Shown here one piece after another: positions 60,090-64,000 of a stretch of DNA of 64,000 nucleotides (the stretch's first letter is position 1; the number at the start of each line of letters is the position of its first letter). Under the pieces are notes generated by a model. It had not been told where the DNA came from, did no database searches, and saw only the letters and a program-made list of their open reading frames with translations. The translations under genes were made by a program, and so were the position numbers. Source of the DNA: Myrica gale (Eukaryota > Streptophyta > Magnoliopsida > Fagales > Myricaceae); contig OZ005602.1 of assembly GCA_963930655.1 (NCBI GenBank), positions 29,339,840 to 29,403,839 of the forward strand, in the 5' to 3' direction.

Positions 60090-63000
60090 GTCAAAGACAT
60101 GATTAGAACTATTACATTAATGGATGTACCAGGAAGATAATTATTTCACTTCACTTCAAAAGACAGACAAAACGAGTTTGCAGATTGTATATTCTTAAAG
60201 GGTTCAATTTTCAAAGCACTCCTTTGTTGCTGCTCACTGTAATTGTTCCCAGCTGCTTGAAGCTTTACAAAGATAATTTAGATGGTCCAACAGTGTCTCA
60301 TGATCTCTTCTTATAGATGGTGCCGTGGTGGCATATAACATCACAGAGAGTTCCAATTCCTATTGCACTGTTTTGCCCCTAAGGAAGCGCCAAGGACCAG
60401 TTGCCGTACCCACTCTGAAGTTGTAATTTGTAGAAGAAAAATAGAGATGTCAGAGACTCTTTAAATTTTCATGGTTCAAATGGAAGTAATAGTGAAATTT
60501 AGCATTCACAGAAAGTTATTAGGGGACACCAACAAATGGAAAAAGAAGGAACATTACCTCCAAACACCTGCAACTGTGCGCAAACCCATGTAGATGATTA
60601 AGGCATACCAGATACCAAGATAACCTTTGGCTCTAGCAAGCAGGAATTCTGATGAAAGACTGGCTATAGCCATCATAACCTAAACAAGGAGAAAACTTAT
60701 GATCGTCAAAGAAAAGTTCACAAAGATAAGTCTAAACATCAAAGCTTGAGCCCATGTTTACTGGGTGGAAAAAGAGGGCCTGTAAACTTGCCATTGAATA
60801 CGCAGTGTATGCAAAGTCGGATGCTCCGAAGTTGACACCATCAAGAACAAAAGCTAAGGTGTTTATTGGTTGTGTACCTGCAATAAACTGAGCCGCAGCC
60901 GCCCCAAGGGAAAATTTCAGATGAAAATGGAAAATGCAATTATTTTAATCTTCATGTATAGTGCTTGTTAGGTGGAAATACCGGTATGCCCAAATACATA
61001 AGGTGGAGAACATTTTTGTCAGTTGTGAATACTCCAGCTCCAAAGTACAAACCAGCTCCAACGATTACAAGGAGCCCCAAACCCGCAACAAAACCGAGCT
61101 GAAAATAAAAAGGGCTTTTTAATTTAGCCTATGTAAACACTTCAAATGACAGTGAGAGCAATTGGGTGGAGTTCCAATCTCTTAGGTAAAGAGAGAATGA
61201 CTAATTACCTGTGCTACCCGGAGGGCAGTTTCTATAGCCTTTTTATTGTCCTTCTCAGCAAATGCATAAGCTAGAATTGCCTAAAGAACAGAGAGTAAAT
61301 TGCTTATTAGTTTTGTAAGTGTTGTACCACGATCCACATATACACACACAGTTAACATTTATGGAAATGTTGAGATTAAGATATAGAGGCTTATTAGCTT
61401 GTTAAAAAAGGAAGAAGAAAAATGTCTACCTGTCCAGACACAGCCAAACCATCAGCGAGAAGTGATGATGTCAACCAGACTTGCAAGCAAATCTGGAATG
61501 CAGCCATGGGAGTAGGGCCTTGCCTTGCAGCCAATGCAGCCGCAAAGGTCACACAAGATGTCACAGCTATGACTCTGGTCAACATGAGAGCACCTGCATG
61601 GATCGGAAACAGAAGTTAACAATGGTGAAATTATTCCAGAGGCACTTAAATGTGGATCTCTTGAAGTCATAAGTAACAGGAAGTCTGTTTGTATTGGAAT
61701 CTTTGACCACATAAGACTTTTAATTTTAAAGGCCCATGCAGTGCAGTTGGTAGTAAACATTTCACCAATATACGCTTTGGTTTTGAAATTAGAGAAATCC
61801 AGAAGAGAAGTCACCGATGGAAGAGATTAAGCCTCTTACCATTTTTAAGAAACCGACCAAATTGCAATTGTTTCACGCCTGGAGCCAATAGATTTACTTC
61901 TTGCATCAATCTCAGAAAAAGGATCAGAGCGATTGTGTACCTGAATGGAACATCAAAGAATCACCATGAGATGCATACAGCCATGAAGCAAACGTACATG
62001 TACTAGCTACTAACTTTTTTATTCAACTTACTGTGAAAGAGCATGTGAAATGGCCGCACCCCTGACTCCGAAACGCAGAACAAAGATAAATATTGGGTCC
62101 AAGACGATATTCAAAGCGTCTCCCACAACTGCATTTATTAAGCCAAAATAAAATACACATCATGCATGAAATTACCTCACTCATAGGCGAAATGTCTCCT
62201 GCAATGTGCAGAAACAGTCGATAAATAACAGTACTCTACCAGCTTCCTACCTGTTGCATACAAAGGAGTTGTGGTGTCCTTAAAGCCTCGGAAGACCCCT
62301 TGCATGGCCAAGGAAAGGAGAACCGCAGGAGCACCAAGGGCTCTTACTGCCAAGTACTGGCGTGCTGGTACATACATGGGAGAATCCTGTTCAACAGAAG
62401 AGCGATTAAACGCATTAAAAATATACAAAAAAGATATATACATCAGTTGACACCCAAAAATATTCCAGAAATCAATAACCTCTAATATAGTATCGGTGAT
62501 AGGTAAAAAGGACACTTACACTCTTGACACCCATAAGGCTTAGGAGAATTTTTGCTGCATAAATAAGGAACAAAGCTTGTACCACGCCAAGAAGTGTGCC
62601 CATGATTATTGCTGTTGTTGCCGAAGGAATGTTTCTCTTCTCCTTTTTACCGGTCACGGCCTTTTCCTTGGAAGGGGACTTGCTTGCTGTCTCGTTAGAA
62701 TCTGATAACAATTACCAAGAGATCAATATGTGAGAGAATTCACAATTTGTATCAGTCCTACAATGTTCTAAACAGTTTAGTCTTTTTAATGCAAAGATCA
62801 AGCAGGTATCTTGGATATATATCGTTGTTCCTAAGTACTTCCTGTTGTTTTTGACACACATTTTTACATTTTCGGAAACAGAAACTATATTCCTGGATTC
62901 TTTAAGAACAAACGGTTCTGTAAGAATGATATCACGAGAATATTACTCAGAGTCTCTGACCACTACTTTATGTACGCCATAGTGTTCTGTTTTTTTTTTG

Positions 63001-64000
63001 ACATCTCCCAAATTTGTGTAGAGAAAGAGAGAGCGAGAGAGAGAGAGAGAGGGAGGGAGCACCATTTTTCGGGGTAGAACCTTCTTCCAAGTTCTCAAGC
63101 TTGGCCTTAGCCTTTTGAGCTTCCTTTTCCATTTGTTCATTCGTGTGTTCCTCAGCAACAAAAGAAGTGGTGATGCTCACAATGGGGTACATTGTAATCC
63201 TTGAAGCTTGGTTGAATATGGCTATAGCAACTCCAACACCACCAATGTCTACCGCACCTGCATAAATAGTGGAAGTTAAAGCCAATGTAGGTAAAATTTG
63301 GCCAGTGCAACAAAATAATAGGCACCTAAATTATCACTGGAAGTAAGTTCAGGTAGCTGAAGCCTAGAATCTCTACAGCAAAATCAATATCGAATAGAGA
63401 AGCAGACCTAGACGACCAATGAACATAGTGTCGATGAGTGAAGCCACAGGATCAGCTGCTAAAGTAAGGATTGCAGGGATTGCAATTCCTAATATCTCTT
63501 TTCCAAGTGCATCGAGCTTGCAAACACTCCTGAAATTACATTTACCAAAAAGAGCACCATACATTCATATATAAGCTTTTCTCTACGTACTAAAAAATTA
63601 AAATAAAATAAAAGAACCAAAATTGACCTGAAAAACTAGCTAGAAGAATTGGATTTAATCGTACCTCAAGTCTTTGAAGAAAATGGCCATTGGAACCTTT
63701 GACGCGCGCTGATATCCCTCCAAACCTTTAGTTGTAGTATCAGCTTGCAGCTCTAGTGGAGCGCCATTCATATCTTCGACGTTTGGGTGGGAATTATCAT
63801 TCTGAGCCATGATATCTAATGGATGGAAGTTTTGAATAAGACTAGAATTAGTATCTGATTGGTTGAAGCGTGTAGAATTAATGATGCAATTTTTCAATAA
63901 AACCCATGGTGCTCCCTTCCAAATTTTTCGTTGTCTATTCGTTTTCTTTCTTTTGGATACAAAAACTTCATTATATATCTAAGATACTCGAAAAACTTCA
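60090..64000. repeat. Second unit of an ~8.2-kb-spaced tandem gene duplication
   Basis: From ACATGATTAGAACTATTACA (about 60098; first unit about 51957) through the MATE gene to the window end, the sequence follows 51950-55830. The offset is 8.14-8.2 kb. Homology includes introns and about 150 bases upstream of the ATG. It stays exactly 8200 over 53.4-54.1 kb. Confidence 0.92.
60360..63810 (-). CDS. MATE efflux transporter (FRD3/DTX42-type), copy B, intact frame
   Basis: Thirteen exons on the minus strand: 63665-63810, 63408-63529, 63063-63257, 62520-62701, 62251-62386, 62032-62128, 61840-61940, 61430-61593, 61209-61280, 60982-61098, 60792-60887, 60558-60679 and 60360-60414. They sum to 1605 bases in phase, giving 534 residues, about the family length. 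It starts MAQNDNSHPNVEDMNGAP, with a hydrophilic N terminus of about 50 residues. The MATE core blocks are as in copy A, and exon 12 is intact (ASLSSEFLLARAKGYLGIWY). It ends GPWRFLRGKTVQ. MATE proteins of this clade are plasma-membrane proton-coupled citrate exporters, used in iron translocation or aluminium exclusion; substrate here is inferred. The intron after exon 11 is GC-AG. Exon 4 is three bases shorter than in copy A (VTG for VATG). It is the likely functional member of the pair. Confidence 0.93.

Noticed and set aside
1-64000. A novel multi-gene system
   Set aside because: All confident genes belong to known, unrelated families with ordinary plant gene structure; nothing suggests a coordinated cluster.

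Overview
The window is nuclear DNA of a flowering plant, and a woody eudicot fits best. Its genes have many GT-AG introns and plant-specific families: a carotenoid cleavage dioxygenase, CESA, an NF-YA with a miR169 site, a plant-type RR-TZF CCCH protein and a FRD3-type MATE. The intergenic DNA is rich in L1-type LINEs and small inverted-repeat elements. I could not fix the species; a Fagales-like tree is only a guess. The ends of the window cut through genes or repeats.

Layout: (i) 1-5641, + strand: the last five coding exons of a CCD1-type dioxygenase, with an antisense LINE in its final intron. (ii) 5.6-10 kb: repeat-rich DNA holding a captured fragment of a 2-oxoglutarate dehydrogenase E2 (DLST) gene and a second broken LINE. 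(iii) 10.7-15.2 kb, - strand: a complete NF-YA gene (342 aa) with a miR169-complementary site in its 3' UTR. (iv) 18.3-24.6 kb, - strand: a complete FRA10AC1-like gene (11 exons, 239 aa) with one U12-type intron. (v) 24.7-28.9 kb: a 160-bp tandem array between inverted ends and other inverted-repeat elements. (vi) 29.0-37.2 kb, + strand: a complete CESA3-type cellulose synthase gene (14 coding exons, 1082 aa). (vii) 38.0-38.7 kb, + strand: a small three-exon gene of unknown function. (viii) 38.8-45.3 kb: repeats and retroposed segments. (ix) 45.4-49.3 kb, + strand: an ankyrin plus RR-TZF CCCH protein (732 aa, one coding exon) with a uORF-bearing leader intron gene structure. (x) 49.9-51.8 kb: hairpins, MITEs and a LINE fragment. 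(xi) 52.0-55.8 kb and 60.1-64.0 kb, - strand: a tandem pair of MATE (FRD3/DTX42-type) genes about 8.2 kb apart. One copy has an intact frame. The other carries a one-base insertion in its penultimate exon.

The genes are functionally unrelated neighbours (apocarotenoid formation, transcription, RNA processing, primary-wall cellulose synthesis, stress RNA-binding protein, citrate/metal transport), as expected of a plant chromosome arm. I found no gene cluster or novel multi-gene system. The most informative observations are gene-structural: the MATE pair with its frameshift and probable conversion tract, the U12 intron, the shared GC-AG intron, the captured DLST exon, the miR169 site, and several repeats whose target-site duplications can be read exactly.
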